Below are positions 8,290 through 14,260 of a stretch of 26,481 nt of DNA, piece by piece (within the stretch, counting starts at the first letter, position 1; each line of letters opens with the position of its first letter). The stretch spans positions 1 to 26,481 of IMG/VR virus record IMGVR_UViG_3300006969_000027, one strand, 5' to 3'. The notes beneath the pieces were generated by a model that worked only from the letters and a program-made list of their open reading frames with translations, did not search any database and had not been told where the DNA came from. A program made the translations under genes and the position numbers. Origin of the DNA: a virus.

Positions 8290-9741
8290 TTAACCGACGG
8301 AAACGCCCGCAACCGGCAGCCGGCCGGAGGTCTCCACCCCGCCGGGGACGGCCACGTTCGCGCGTCCGCGCTCCCGCGAACGTAGGTATGCCTGCGCGTG
8401 GACCAGCGCATCGATTCGGTCCGGAGAGTCCACATCCTCGTCCGGTACCCAGGTGCACTGCTGGTCTTCCAGCTCGACGAACTGCCCCACGTGGTGGACC
8501 CGCCCCTGCTCGTAGCGCATGGCGGTCGGCTCGGCGCGCAGCCGTTTCCCGTGCAGCGCGTGTACATCCTTCATCGGTGGTGCCCCGCCGGGAGGGAACA
8601 GCCCCTCACGCTGCATCTCCTTGTACGCGTCGCCCATGACCTGGGTCAGCCACTGCTTGCCGAAGTTGTCCTCGTAGATGAGCACGTTGGCGTCCAGAGC
8701 CAGGAACAGCTCCCACGCCCGCCGCGCGCCGGCTCGACCGGAGATCTGCTTGGACACGTCGGCGAGCACGTAGTCCTCGTTGTCCACCCCACGGCCCACC
8801 GCGACGATTCCCATCTCGTCCCCGGTGCCGGTACCGGAGGGGTCGACCCCCACCGCGACCATCTTCATCTCCGGCCGCTGCTCCGGCTTCACCCGGTACT
8901 TTTCGATCAAGGCGTGATTCCACAGGGCGCCTTCGACGTCTTCCAGCAGCTCCCCGTGTAGCTCCTGCCGACCGACGGTGGTTCCCTCGTACTCCTTGCG
9001 GAACTCGGCGATGGTGTCCTGGGACAGGTTGGCGAAGTTCTCGTAGGTGGAGCCGGTGGTGACCCGGACCGCCAGGTCCCCAGCCTTCCACCGCCGGTAC
9101 CAGTCTTTGATCAGCTTGATGGGCTTGGGGGTGGTGGTGACCACACACCGGGGACGTCCACCGGGCAGGTCCGCCCGCAGCGAAGGCATGATGCCTTCCA
9201 GCCACACCGCATGCGTGTAGCGCCACTTGCCCAGCTCGTCCAGCCACGCGCCGGCTGCGTTGTAGCCACGGCCGGTGTTCTCGTCGTCGACCCCCTCGAA
9301 GTAGATCTGCTGTCCATCCTTCAACAGGGTGATCATCGGCTTGGGGGCTTTGGCGTAGTGGTAGTCGACCCCCTTGACGTAGCCCTTACGGTGCAGGACG
9401 GCGATGATCCCCGATGGTCCCTCGATGCAGAAGGTGCGGGTGTCGGCGAGGGTTTGGCCGACGACCAGCCATTGGGTGACGTTGCCGGCCCGGTCCCGAG
9501 GGAATTTCAGCGCTTGTTCGACGAGCCACTCCGCTCCGGTGCGGGTCTTCCCCCAGCCTCGGCCGGTCAACATCAGCCAGATGAACCAGTCCCCGGTGGG
9601 AGGGTGCTGTTCCGGCCGGGCGACCCACCACCACTCACCGATGGAGATGTCGTCGAGAACCCACGGCTCCTGCTTCCGCAGCCACTCCTCCTGGACCTGC
9701 GCCGGCAGGGTAGCCAGCCGTTCCAGTGGGGACAGCGACAC
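8290..9741 (-). CDS. terL: Terminase large subunit (483 aa)
   Basis: ATP-driven DNA packaging motor and headful or cos nuclease, acting at the portal. The ATPase half shows Walker A GRGWGKT at residues 60-66, Walker B AWLDE with Asp168 and Glu169, and a coupling motif VTTTPKP at 201-207. The RNase H-like nuclease half shows Asp300 in VGVDPSG, Glu357-Asp358 in LIYEDNF, and Asp441 or Asp444 in DRIDALVHA. Length is normal. The GTG start at 9741 is supported by GGGAGG about nine bases upstream. It is the first gene of the leftward head operon. The likely small subunit is about 7.5 kb away (17305-17859), separated by rightward genes, which is an unusual split. Confidence 0.95.
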   Translation of the reverse strand: MSLSPLERLATLPAQVQEEWLRKQEPWVLDDISIGEWWWVARPEQHPPTGDWFIWLMLTGRGWGKTRTGAEWLVEQALKFPRDRAGNVTQWLVVGQTLADTRTFCIEGPSGIIAVLHRKGYVKGVDYHYAKAPKPMITLLKDGQQIYFEGVDDENTGRGYNAAGAWLDELGKWRYTHAVWLEGIMPSLRADLPGGRPRCVVTTTPKPIKLIKDWYRRWKAGDLAVRVTTGSTYENFANLSQDTIAEFRKEYEGTTVGRQELHGELLEDVEGALWNHALIEKYRVKPEQRPEMKMVAVGVDPSGTGTGDEMGIVAVGRGVDNEDYVLADVSKQISGRAGARRAWELFLALDANVLIYEDNFGKQWLTQVMGDAYKEMQREGLFPPGGAPPMKDVHALHGKRLRAEPTAMRYEQGRVHHVGQFVELEDQQCTWVPDEDVDSPDRIDALVHAQAYLRSRERGRANVAVPGGVETSGRLPVAGVSVG

Positions 9742-9841
9742 CGTGGACCTCCCATGTTGATCTGGCGCCAGGGTAGCCGGCGGACAGCTTCCCCCGCAGC
9801 GTGCAACATGTATGATCTGGACAGACAGAACGGAGACCGGG
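9742..9841 (+). promoter_or_regulatory. Divergent control region with a rightward leader motif
   Basis: This 100-base gap separates the leftward terminase from the rightward gene at 9842. A TATGAT box at 9811-9816 lies about 25 bases before the ATG, and ACGGAGACC just before it supplies the ribosome-binding site. No good -35 box is seen at the expected spacing. The layout TGTAT-x-x-T, CAGACA, ACGGAGACC recurs upstream of the gene at 11952, which suggests a shared promoter or leader element. No clear leftward promoter for the terminase is seen. Confidence 0.4.
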
Positions 9842-10106
9842 ATGCCCCACCCACCGACAGATGCCTGCGCCGACGACCACTGCTACTCCCACGACGAGGA
9901 CGAGCCGCTGGCTGCCGGAACGGTTGCCTACATCACCTGTGGTGAGTGCCTGCACCTGTACCAAACGGCTGGGGACCTGGAACGGGCCTACGTCGAGACC
10001 ATGCCCAAGCCGGGTCCCGACGCCAACGGCTTCGTCTGGCCGGAGATCCGTCCCGCAGCCGGCCGAAGAAATCTTCTTCTGTCCCTACTGTTCGCACGAC
10101 TTCTAG
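9842..10106 (+). CDS. Two-part zinc-ribbon protein, reading frame interrupted
   Basis: The ATG at 9842 follows ACGGAGACC and encodes MPHPPTDACADDHCYSHDED, then ITCGECLHLYQTAGDLERAY (first Cys pair, CGEC) and NGFVWPEIRP. The continuation expected for this kind of actinophage protein, EEIFFCPYCSHDF and a stop at 10104, is present but in the +1 frame. The join must lie near 10048-10060, where CGT CCC GCA read as CGTC CCG would restore the product of about 87 residues. In the original frame the ORF runs on to 10360 as a low-complexity shadow. Either a programmed +1 shift, a natural mutation or a sequence error explains this. Two CxxC pairs suggest one zinc site; function is unknown. Confidence 0.6.
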
Positions 10107-10115
10107 GAGGAAGCC

Positions 10116-10538
10116 TTGCCCGCCGTGATCGATCTGCCCGTTGCGCGTGGCCTGCTGGCCCGTGCGGTCCTGACCCAGGGGCCGAGCTTCGTCTACTCGG
10201 CCACCGAGCCAGGCGACGGGACCTCCAGCACATGCCTCAACGCCCCTGTCACCGACGAGCTGTTGGAGATGCTGGGCCAGGAAGTGGACAGCATCCCAGC
10301 GGACGACCCACGCCGGAGGACCGGCTGCCTGATCGGAGTCGCCCTGACCCTCCATGGTGAGACCCGCCATCTGGTCCAGCGGTGGGTTGGGTCGAGCGTG
10401 GGGACCATCCAGGAGGGCATTCCGGGTCTGATGACCTACGCCGCGCGCCGGTACTTCTCCGAGGCGCAGGAGGCGCAGGACGGAGGGGCCACCTGGGGGG
10501 ATGCCTACGACCGGGCTGAGACATCGTGGACCACCTGA
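10116..10538 (+). CDS. Conserved actinophage hypothetical protein (140 aa)
   Basis: The TTG start at 10116 is chosen because AGGAGGAAG stands directly upstream. The product begins MPAVIDLPVARGLLARAVLT and contains TQGPSFVYSATEPG, a single Cys stretch (TSSTCLNAPVTDELLEML), DDPRRRTGCLIGVALTL and an acidic helical C-terminus with AQEAQDGGATWGDAYDRAE. It has no membrane segment or signal peptide. The TGCLIGVAL segment is seen in short unassigned proteins of Streptomyces-type phages. It is the second gene of the rightward block, nine bases after the zinc-ribbon gene. No biochemical role can be proposed. Confidence 0.75.
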   Translation: MPAVIDLPVARGLLARAVLTQGPSFVYSATEPGDGTSSTCLNAPVTDELLEMLGQEVDSIPADDPRRRTGCLIGVALTLHGETRHLVQRWVGSSVGTIQEGIPGLMTYAARRYFSEAQEAQDGGATWGDAYDRAETSWTT

Positions 10539-10557
10539 CGGCCGGGGGGGACGTCTG

Positions 10558-10692
10558 ATGGACGAGTACCAGGACGCCACGAATCATGATCACACGACAT
10601 ACACCTGGCGGCGGCTGTTCGTGGACGTCGTGTTGACGGTGCTGTGCGTCGGAGCCCTGCTCGCGTTGGCAGTGTGGTCGCCGTGGGCCTGA
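10558..10692 (+). CDS. Small single-span membrane protein (44 aa)
   Basis: The product begins MDEYQDATNHDHTTYTWRR and then enters one hydrophobic helix (VDVVLTVLCVGALLALAVW). A G-rich run about eight bases upstream of the ATG is a weak ribosome-binding site. An earlier in-frame ATG at 10501 lies inside the previous gene and adds a shadow-like Arg/Gly-rich stretch, so 10558 is preferred. Overlaps the next gene. Function is unknown. Confidence 0.6.
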   Translation: MDEYQDATNHDHTTYTWRRLFVDVVLTVLCVGALLALAVWSPWA

Positions 10693-10832
10693 GGAAGGTC
10701 GCGGCCGGCATCATCACCGCCTGCGCCATCATCTGCTTCATCCCCGCCGTGGCCATGGGCTTGCCGATCTGGATTCTGTTCTGGCCACCGGCCACCGTGG
10801 TCATGTCCTGGGCCTGGGCGGCGGACTCATGA
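10683..10832 (+). CDS. Small two-segment membrane protein (49 aa)
   Basis: Starting at the GTG at 10683, the product is MGLRKVAAGIITACAIICF, then IPAVAMGLPIWILFWPP and a final hydrophobic stretch ending WAWAADS. It is nearly all membrane-embedded. GTG codons at 10674 or 10683 are possible starts; neither has a strong ribosome-binding site, so coupling to the preceding gene is likely. The TGA overlaps the ATG of the next gene by four bases. No family is recognised. Confidence 0.55.
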   Translation: MGLRKVAAGIITACAIICFIPAVAMGLPIWILFWPPATVVMSWAWAADS

Positions 10833-11281
10833 GGCTGTCCCGGCCGTGCTACGACAAGATGCACCGCTGCCCCGGCTGGGCTGGCGGTGGGGGCCGGTAC
10901 GCCCGGGTACAACGGTGTACGGACGGCCGGCTGGTTGGTACCCACGACAACACCCTGTACACGAAGCGCCTGTGGTGGCTGCGGTTCAACCACTGCACCG
11001 CGTGTGACGTACTGGTGTTGCCGTATGCGGTGCGGTTCCTGGACCCAACCAACTGGCGGTCCGAGATCCGGATGCAGCTCATGCGGCTGGAGAACCGGAC
11101 CTACGGTCTGATCATCGAACGAAACCGGTGGGAAGGCGAGCTGACGTTCTCGGTTGCGGTGTTCCTGGACGAGCTGCCCCGTCGCCGTGTGCTGGGCTTC
11201 GGCATCGACGTAGGGCGTCGGGCGCTGACCGTCGGATACGCGTGGCGGAGGAAGAAGACAAACCCGTGTCGAGACTCTTGA
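10829..11281 (+). CDS. Conserved Cys-containing actinophage protein (150 aa)
   Basis: The N-terminal half has RPCYDKMHRCPGWAGGG, then GRYARVQRCTDGRL and LWWLRFNHCTACDVLVLPY, with several paired Cys (CxxC in HCTACD) that could hold a metal. This half matches a type of small actinophage protein of unknown function. The C-terminal half (about residue 85 on, ENRTYGLIIERNRWEGEL, FSVAVFLDELPRRR, GFGIDVGRRALTVGYAW) reads like a separate beta-rich protein, so the gene may be a fusion of two small genes. The ATG overlaps the previous stop. The last bases overlap the next gene, whose GTG lies at 11266. Confidence 0.75.
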   Translation: MRLSRPCYDKMHRCPGWAGGGGRYARVQRCTDGRLVGTHDNTLYTKRLWWLRFNHCTACDVLVLPYAVRFLDPTNWRSEIRMQLMRLENRTYGLIIERNRWEGELTFSVAVFLDELPRRRVLGFGIDVGRRALTVGYAWRRKKTNPCRDS

Positions 11282-11565
11282 CCGCGTACGAGGCTGGCGC
11301 GGTGCTCGGGGTGGGTGAGGCAACCATCCATCGTTGGGCATCGCGCCGGCTGCTGCCGTACGTCCGGGTCGACGAGGGACGCAAGAGTGGGCGTCGGTTC
11401 GCCGAGGAGGACGTGTTGGGAATGCTGCATATTCTGTGGCTTCTCGCGGAGCGGGAGGTGGGTGGTGAGGAACCGGGGCAGGGGCCTACGGAAGTGCCGC
11501 TACGACGGCAAGACCATCTTCCGCACCTGGGATCAGGCTCGGAAGGCGCTGAGCCGGCGGGCTGA
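11266..11565 (+). CDS. MerR/excisionase-type helix-turn-helix DNA-binding protein (99 aa)
   Basis: The GTG at 11266, with GGAGGAAG about 13 bases upstream, gives MSRLLTAYEAGAVLGVGEAT, then IHRWASRRLLPYVRVDEGRK. This is the classic winged HTH of excisionase-like and BldC/MerR-like proteins: a helix ending AYEAGAVLGV, a recognition helix ATIHRWASR, and a wing with VRVDEG..SGRRFAEEDV. A short helical tail follows. The product probably acts as a small regulator or directionality factor. No integrase is visible, so a regulatory role is more likely than excision. It overlaps both neighbours in the rightward block. Confidence 0.75.
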   Translation: MSRLLTAYEAGAVLGVGEATIHRWASRRLLPYVRVDEGRKSGRRFAEEDVLGMLHILWLLAEREVGGEEPGQGPTEVPLRRQDHLPHLGSGSEGAEPAG

Positions 11566-11908
11566 GCCGGGGCGCCCGTACTGGTGTCCGATGGCTGGTG
11601 GCTACCACATGACCCGTCTGTCACCGGACGAGTACAACCGCAAGAGAGCTGAAGGGGATCGGATCATGTTCGAGGAAGCAGTCGAGGCCGCGCTGACGAA
11701 TGCGCCGCAACAGATCATCGAGACCAGTCACCATCTAGCCTGCCCGGTGTGTGGGGCGCTGATGAAGCTCACCCTGCTGGCGCAGGTACAGCCGGTACAG
11801 ACCGGGGTCGGGGTGGTGGAGACGTTCGACGTGACGGTGGGGCTGGACCACGCTGAGGAAGGGCACCGGTCCCAGAGCCGGTTCTATGCCGGTGTAGGCA
11901 AGCTCTAG
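11462..11908 (+). CDS. Zinc-ribbon-like protein with a second Cys domain (148 aa)
   Basis: The frame is open from 11315, but GGGAGGTG before the GTG pair at 11462/11465 fits a start there. The N-terminal part RKCRYDGKTIFRTWDQARKA, then GRPYWCPMAGGYHMTRL, matches short actinophage proteins of the form C..GK..F..W..A..AL...YCP..GGYH.T, probably a zinc ribbon. After a charged segment comes a second part from an internal ATG at 11666: TNAPQQIIETSHHLACPVCG, then ALMKLTLLAQVQPVQ, with one CxxC and a C-terminal beta region. It could be two fused genes; the internal ATG has AAGGGG upstream. It ends just before a promoter-like site. Confidence 0.65.
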   Translation: MVRNRGRGLRKCRYDGKTIFRTWDQARKALSRRAEPGRPYWCPMAGGYHMTRLSPDEYNRKRAEGDRIMFEEAVEAALTNAPQQIIETSHHLACPVCGALMKLTLLAQVQPVQTGVGVVETFDVTVGLDHAEEGHRSQSRFYAGVGKL

Positions 11909-11911
11909 GGT

Positions 11912-11951
11912 GTATACTCAGGCCAGACAAACCAGAGACGGAGACCACTGA
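11912..11951 (+). promoter_or_regulatory. Rightward promoter-like site and leader
   Basis: TATACT at 11914-11919 is a good -10 box, about 33 bases before the ATG at 11952. CAGACA and ACGGAGACC follow, as in the leader before 9842. No convincing -35 box is seen 16-18 bases upstream. It would start a transcript covering the RNA-ligase-like gene and the tiny membrane-protein array. Confidence 0.45.
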
Positions 11952-12206
11952 ATGCCGCCCCGGATGACGCACCTCTACTTCGTGGTGCCCGACGATGACA
12001 TCGATGCCCGCCTGGTTGTCGTGGAGTCGCTACTGAAGGCGCTGCGTGAAGGCTGGGTCGTTGGTTCCGCCGTCTCCACTGCCACATCCGTTCACTACAT
12101 CCTCGGGAGGCGTGGTGCGTATCCCTACCCTGTTCCTGCGGGACCCCCGTACCCTCCGGGTCCGCCCGGAAGTCCGACCGGGGTGCGAGTGGGTTCTCGA
12201 CGGTGA
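11952..12206 (+). CDS. Hypothetical protein (84 aa)
   Basis: The product begins MPPRMTHLYFVVPDDDIDAR, then LVVVESLLKALREGWVVGSA, which looks like a small alpha/beta domain. The last 30 residues are Pro/Gly-rich (YPYPVPAGPPYPPGPP) and coincide with the start of the next gene in another frame, so the tail may be incidental. GGAG about nine bases upstream supports the ATG at 11952; an alternative ATG at 11964 would drop four residues. It is the first gene after the promoter-like site. No family is recognised. Confidence 0.55.
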   Translation: MPPRMTHLYFVVPDDDIDARLVVVESLLKALREGWVVGSAVSTATSVHYILGRRGAYPYPVPAGPPYPPGPPGSPTGVRVGSRR

Positions 12207-12600
12207 AGGCCAAGCCACCCGCATGTACGACGGGATTGGCCTGCTGTTCGACGGTGCCGGCTGGTACCTGAGCGGTAGCCGATCCGCCAGCGGGCAGGAG
12301 TCCTGGCGAGCCGTCGGCGAAGACGGCCGGCTGATGTCCTGGATAGCTGAGGGACTTGGCGAGGCGCAGACGCTCATCCCCGGCACCTACGAACTGTGCG
12401 GTCCGGACATCGTAGGCAACCCGGAAGGCTTCGCCGAGCGGGTGCTGATCCGGCACCAAGGGCTTCCCGGATTGGACAACGTACCGCGCAGCTACGACAG
12501 TCTCTCCGACTTTCTGCGGAGCTGGCCCCATGAAGGGGTGGTCTGGCACCATCCAGCCGGCAAGATGGCCAAGCTCCGCTCCACTGACTTCCCCACCTAA
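12115..12600 (+). CDS. RNA-ligase-like protein lacking the nucleophilic lysine (161 aa)
   Basis: The GTG at 12115 follows GGGAGG by four bases. The product opens with RIPTLFLRDP, then RPGCEWVLDGEGQATRMYDG, GTYELCGPDIVGNPEG at 90-105, and a C-terminal block HEGVVWHHPAGKMAKLRSTD. This order matches the DUF5565-type RNA ligase family: motif I (K-x-DG), motif III/IIIa, motif IV (EGVVWHH) and motif V (K-x-K). The motif I lysine that carries AMP in these ligases is Met37 here (TRMYDG). The usual RREVK-like stretch after motif I is also absent (YLSGSRSASGQ), and motif V reads KLR. Glu93, Glu140 and Lys153 are kept. As it stands it should not adenylylate, so it may be a binding protein or a decayed ligase. 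Overlaps the previous gene by 92 bases. Confidence 0.65.
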   Translation: MRIPTLFLRDPRTLRVRPEVRPGCEWVLDGEGQATRMYDGIGLLFDGAGWYLSGSRSASGQESWRAVGEDGRLMSWIAEGLGEAQTLIPGTYELCGPDIVGNPEGFAERVLIRHQGLPGLDNVPRSYDSLSDFLRSWPHEGVVWHHPAGKMAKLRSTDFPT

Positions 12601-12618
12601 CGGAAGGAGTACAGGCAC

Positions 12619-12726
12619 ATGCCGTCCTACATCCGCAGGGTCATCCTGCTCGCTGCCGTCATCGGCGGGATCGGGTTGGCCTTCTGGGTCAAGAACACAT
12701 TGTTTCTCATGGAGGTGAAGCCTTGA
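12619..12726 (+). CDS. Tiny membrane protein 1 of the array (35 aa)
   Basis: The product is MPSYIRRVILLAAVIGGIGL, then AFWVKNTLFLMEVKP: a short basic N-terminus and one hydrophobic helix. GGAAGGAG lies upstream of the ATG with a gap of about nine bases. The TGA overlaps the next start. First of twelve tightly coupled genes. Confidence 0.6.
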   Translation: MPSYIRRVILLAAVIGGIGLAFWVKNTLFLMEVKP

Positions 12727-12809
12727 TCAGCCGTGTACTGGTCGCCTTAGGCGTCCTGGCCATCGTCGCCGGGGTGCTGGGGGCAATGCTCAACGGAGGT
12801 GGCCGGTGA
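12723..12809 (+). CDS. Tiny membrane protein 2 of the array (28 aa)
   Basis: A TTG start overlaps the previous stop and has GGAGGTGAAG five bases upstream. The product, MISRVLVALGVLAIVAGVLG, then AMLNGGGR, is essentially one transmembrane helix. The Gly-Gly codons near its end double as the ribosome-binding site of the next gene. Confidence 0.5.
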   Translation: MISRVLVALGVLAIVAGVLGAMLNGGGR

Positions 12810-12907
12810 GTCCGGGGGAGAAGCTCGGGATGAAGATGCTCGCCTGGGCCACTGGGATCTTCCTGGTCGTCTGGGCCTGTGAACGGATTGGGGTGAGCGG
12901 CAAGTGA
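12806..12907 (+). CDS. Tiny membrane protein 3 of the array (33 aa)
   Basis: The GTG overlaps the preceding TGA by four bases and follows GGAGGTGG. The product MSPGEKLGMKMLAWATGIFL, then VVWACERIGVSGK, has one hydrophobic segment and a single Cys. The stop overlaps the next GTG. Confidence 0.5.
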   Translation: MSPGEKLGMKMLAWATGIFLVVWACERIGVSGK

Positions 12908-12999
12908 GCTGGGGAGCAGGGTTCATTGGGTTTGTCATCGCCCTCGGTACCGGGCTAGCGATCGGCTACATGATGGGCCTCGGGCAGGCAGCATGCTGA
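12904..12999 (+). CDS. Tiny membrane protein 4 of the array (31 aa)
   Basis: The GTG overlaps the preceding TGA (GTGA). The product MSWGAGFIGFVIALGTGLAI, then GYMMGLGQAAC, is a Gly-rich transmembrane helix ending in Cys. It has only a weak ribosome-binding site, so translational coupling is likely. Confidence 0.45.
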   Translation: MSWGAGFIGFVIALGTGLAIGYMMGLGQAAC

Positions 13000-13229
13000 C
13001 CGCGCCAGCTCCCAGCCCGGGACCCGGCGGTCCGGTCATCGACCCAGGCCCCATCCAGACCGACCCCATGGGTTGGCTGCAACGGTTCATGGCCTGGGAT
13101 GGAGCGTGGCCGCTGATCGTCGCCGTGGTCCTCACCGCGATCGGTATCGGCGTCGCCCGGCGTCACCTTGCCCTGTTCGCGTTCCTGACCGGCACCGCGC
13201 TCGGCTTCTTTGTGGGGAGCGTGCTGTGA
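12993..13229 (+). CDS. Membrane protein 5 of the array (78 aa)
   Basis: This is the largest member of the array. A Pro-rich N-terminus (MLTAPAPSPGPGGPVIDPGP) is followed by two hydrophobic segments, WPLIVAVVLTAIGIGVA and LALFAFLTGTALGFFVGSVL. The ATG overlaps the end of the preceding gene by seven bases. The topology is probably a hairpin in the membrane with the Pro-rich end outside or in the cytoplasm. Function is unknown. Confidence 0.6.
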   Translation: MLTAPAPSPGPGGPVIDPGPIQTDPMGWLQRFMAWDGAWPLIVAVVLTAIGIGVARRHLALFAFLTGTALGFFVGSVL

Positions 13230-13381
13230 AGGGAAAGAAGCCCGTAGTGTTCCTCATCGTTGCGCTGATCGTCTTCGGTGTGGCGTACCGGCCGGACATT
13301 GCCGCCGACACGCTCACGGGACTCCTCGGCGGCTTCCGGTCCCTGATCGAAGGTGCCGGAGACGTCTGGAGGAGCCGCTGA
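13226..13381 (+). CDS. Membrane protein 6 of the array (51 aa), paralogue of the next gene
   Basis: The GTG overlaps the preceding TGA. The product begins MKGKKPVVFLIVALIVFGVA, one transmembrane helix, then YRPDIAADTLTGLLGGFRSL and an amphipathic tail. Its order (basic start, helix, Y/A-x-PDIAA, Gly-rich amphipathic helix) is the same as in gene 7, so the pair looks like a tandem duplication. The pattern is familiar from small proteins of actinobacteria and their phages, with no known role. Confidence 0.6.
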   Translation: MKGKKPVVFLIVALIVFGVAYRPDIAADTLTGLLGGFRSLIEGAGDVWRSR

Positions 13382-13539
13382 TGGTCAAGAAGATCCTGAC
13401 CTGGGGCGGCATCGCCTTCCTGATCCTGTACGTCGCCATTGCCCCGGAGGCTGCCGCGAACGTCTTCAAGTCGCTCGGTGGGGGCCTGATGGACATAGCG
13501 GAAGGCTTCGGCGACTTCTTCGTCAGCCTGATCGCATGA
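13381..13539 (+). CDS. Membrane protein 7 of the array (52 aa), paralogue of the previous gene
   Basis: The product begins MVKKILTWGGIAFLILYVAI and continues APEAAANVFKSLGGGLMDIA with an amphipathic tail ending FFVSLIA. It aligns along its length with gene 6 (APEAAANVFKSLGGG against RPDIAADTLTGLLGG). The ATG shares one base with the preceding stop, and GGAGGAGC is upstream. Confidence 0.6.
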   Translation: MVKKILTWGGIAFLILYVAIAPEAAANVFKSLGGGLMDIAEGFGDFFVSLIA

Positions 13540-13700
13540 GATCGATCCTGGTGCCCGTGGTCGTCGGTGCGATGACCACGGGCTGGTTCGCGTTTCTGTA
13601 CACCTGGCTGGAGCGGGACCACTTCGACCCCGGGGTGCTGATCTTGTGTCTGCTGCTGACGATGCTCACATTCCGCGTGTTGACCAGGAGGAGCCAATGA
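13536..13700 (+). CDS. Membrane protein 8 of the array (54 aa)
   Basis: The product has two hydrophobic stretches, MRSILVPVVVGAMTTGWFAF and GVLILCLLLTMLTFRVL, joined by a charged loop (LERDHFDP). The ATG overlaps the preceding TGA by four bases (ATGA). It is probably a two-span membrane protein of unknown role. Confidence 0.6.
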   Translation: MRSILVPVVVGAMTTGWFAFLYTWLERDHFDPGVLILCLLLTMLTFRVLTRRSQ

Positions 13701-13843
13701 AACGTCTGCTTGTCGGGGGGCTGTGCACCGCCGCCCTCCTGTTCGTGCTGATCTGGGGAGCCGGCGGCAGCCCTGTCTGGGTGCTCGTCGCCGCCGGCTT
13801 CGTCGTAGCTGCGGTAGTGATGCAAGTGAGGATGAGGGACTGA
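13697..13843 (+). CDS. Membrane protein 9 of the array (48 aa)
   Basis: The product MKRLLVGGLCTAALLFVLIW, then GAGGSPVWVLVAAGFVVAAV and a short basic tail, has two transmembrane segments around a GAGGSP turn. AGGAGGAG stands five bases before the ATG, which overlaps the previous stop. Confidence 0.6.
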   Translation: MKRLLVGGLCTAALLFVLIWGAGGSPVWVLVAAGFVVAAVVMQVRMRD

Positions 13844-14007
13844 TGCCGAACTGGTTCACGTGTGGGGTGGTGGGTCTATACGTGCTGGTCAACGCCACTG
13901 TTGCTTACGTGGCGTTGGACACCAACTCGTTCCCGCTGAAGGTGTTGGCGGTGGTCATGGTCCTGGCAGGATGCGTGGCAGCGTTCCGGGTAGGGAGGCA
14001 CCGATGA
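13843..14007 (+). CDS. Membrane protein 10 of the array (54 aa)
   Basis: The product MPNWFTCGVVGLYVLVNATV, then AYVALDTNSFPLKVLAVVMV and a basic tail (FRVGRHR), has two transmembrane segments with a short polar loop. The ATG shares one base with the preceding TGA. Confidence 0.6.
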   Translation: MPNWFTCGVVGLYVLVNATVAYVALDTNSFPLKVLAVVMVLAGCVAAFRVGRHR

Positions 14008-14099
14008 ACCGGAGCTGGGGCGGTAAGAGCCTCGGGTTGGCCATCGTGCTCGCGCTCCTGGTTGCGGCGTATTGGAACGGCTGGATCCCACCGTGGTGA
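14004..14099 (+). CDS. Tiny membrane protein 11 of the array (31 aa)
   Basis: The product MNRSWGGKSLGLAIVLALLV, then AAYWNGWIPPW, is one transmembrane helix with a Trp-rich end. GGGAGG precedes the ATG, which overlaps the previous stop. Confidence 0.55.
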   Translation: MNRSWGGKSLGLAIVLALLVAAYWNGWIPPW

Positions 14100-14191
14100 A
14101 CCTGACCCCGGGGGACTCCCGCACCGGCTGCTACATCACGCTACTGATTGTGGGGGCAGCCCTGGTGCTACTGGCCTTGGTCCTGCTGTAA
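14096..14191 (+). CDS. Tiny membrane protein 12 of the array (31 aa)
   Basis: The GTG at 14096 overlaps the preceding TGA; another GTG sits at 14093. The product MNLTPGDSRTGCYITLLIVG, then AALVLLALVLL, is a C-tail-anchored hydrophobic helix. The TAA lies four bases before the terminator hairpin and ends the rightward array. Confidence 0.5.
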   Translation: MNLTPGDSRTGCYITLLIVGAALVLLALVLL

Positions 14192-14195
14192 CACG

Positions 14196-14235
14196 CGACG
14201 CCCCCCCGGGGTCAGCGGCCCCGGGGGGGGCGTCG
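14196..14235. terminator. Strong bidirectional hairpin terminator
   Basis: A 16-bp arm (14196-14211) pairs with 14219-14235, with one extra G, across a seven-base loop. It lies between the rightward array ending at 14191 and the leftward gene ending at 14261. The core CCCCCGGGGTCAGC is the same as in the hairpin at 281-314. Confidence 0.85.
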
Positions 14236-14260
14236 TTCGGAATCCATTCCGAACGAAAGC

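Noticed and set aside
7393-8385. 330-residue rightward ORF opposite portal, membrane and terminase genes
   Set aside because: Crosses three clear leftward genes and has low-complexity composition (Pro/Gly/His-rich).
13314-13898. 194-residue leftward ORF opposite the membrane-protein array
   Set aside because: Arg/Gln/Pro-rich shadow; the rightward frames have ribosome-binding sites, overlaps and hydrophobic patterns.
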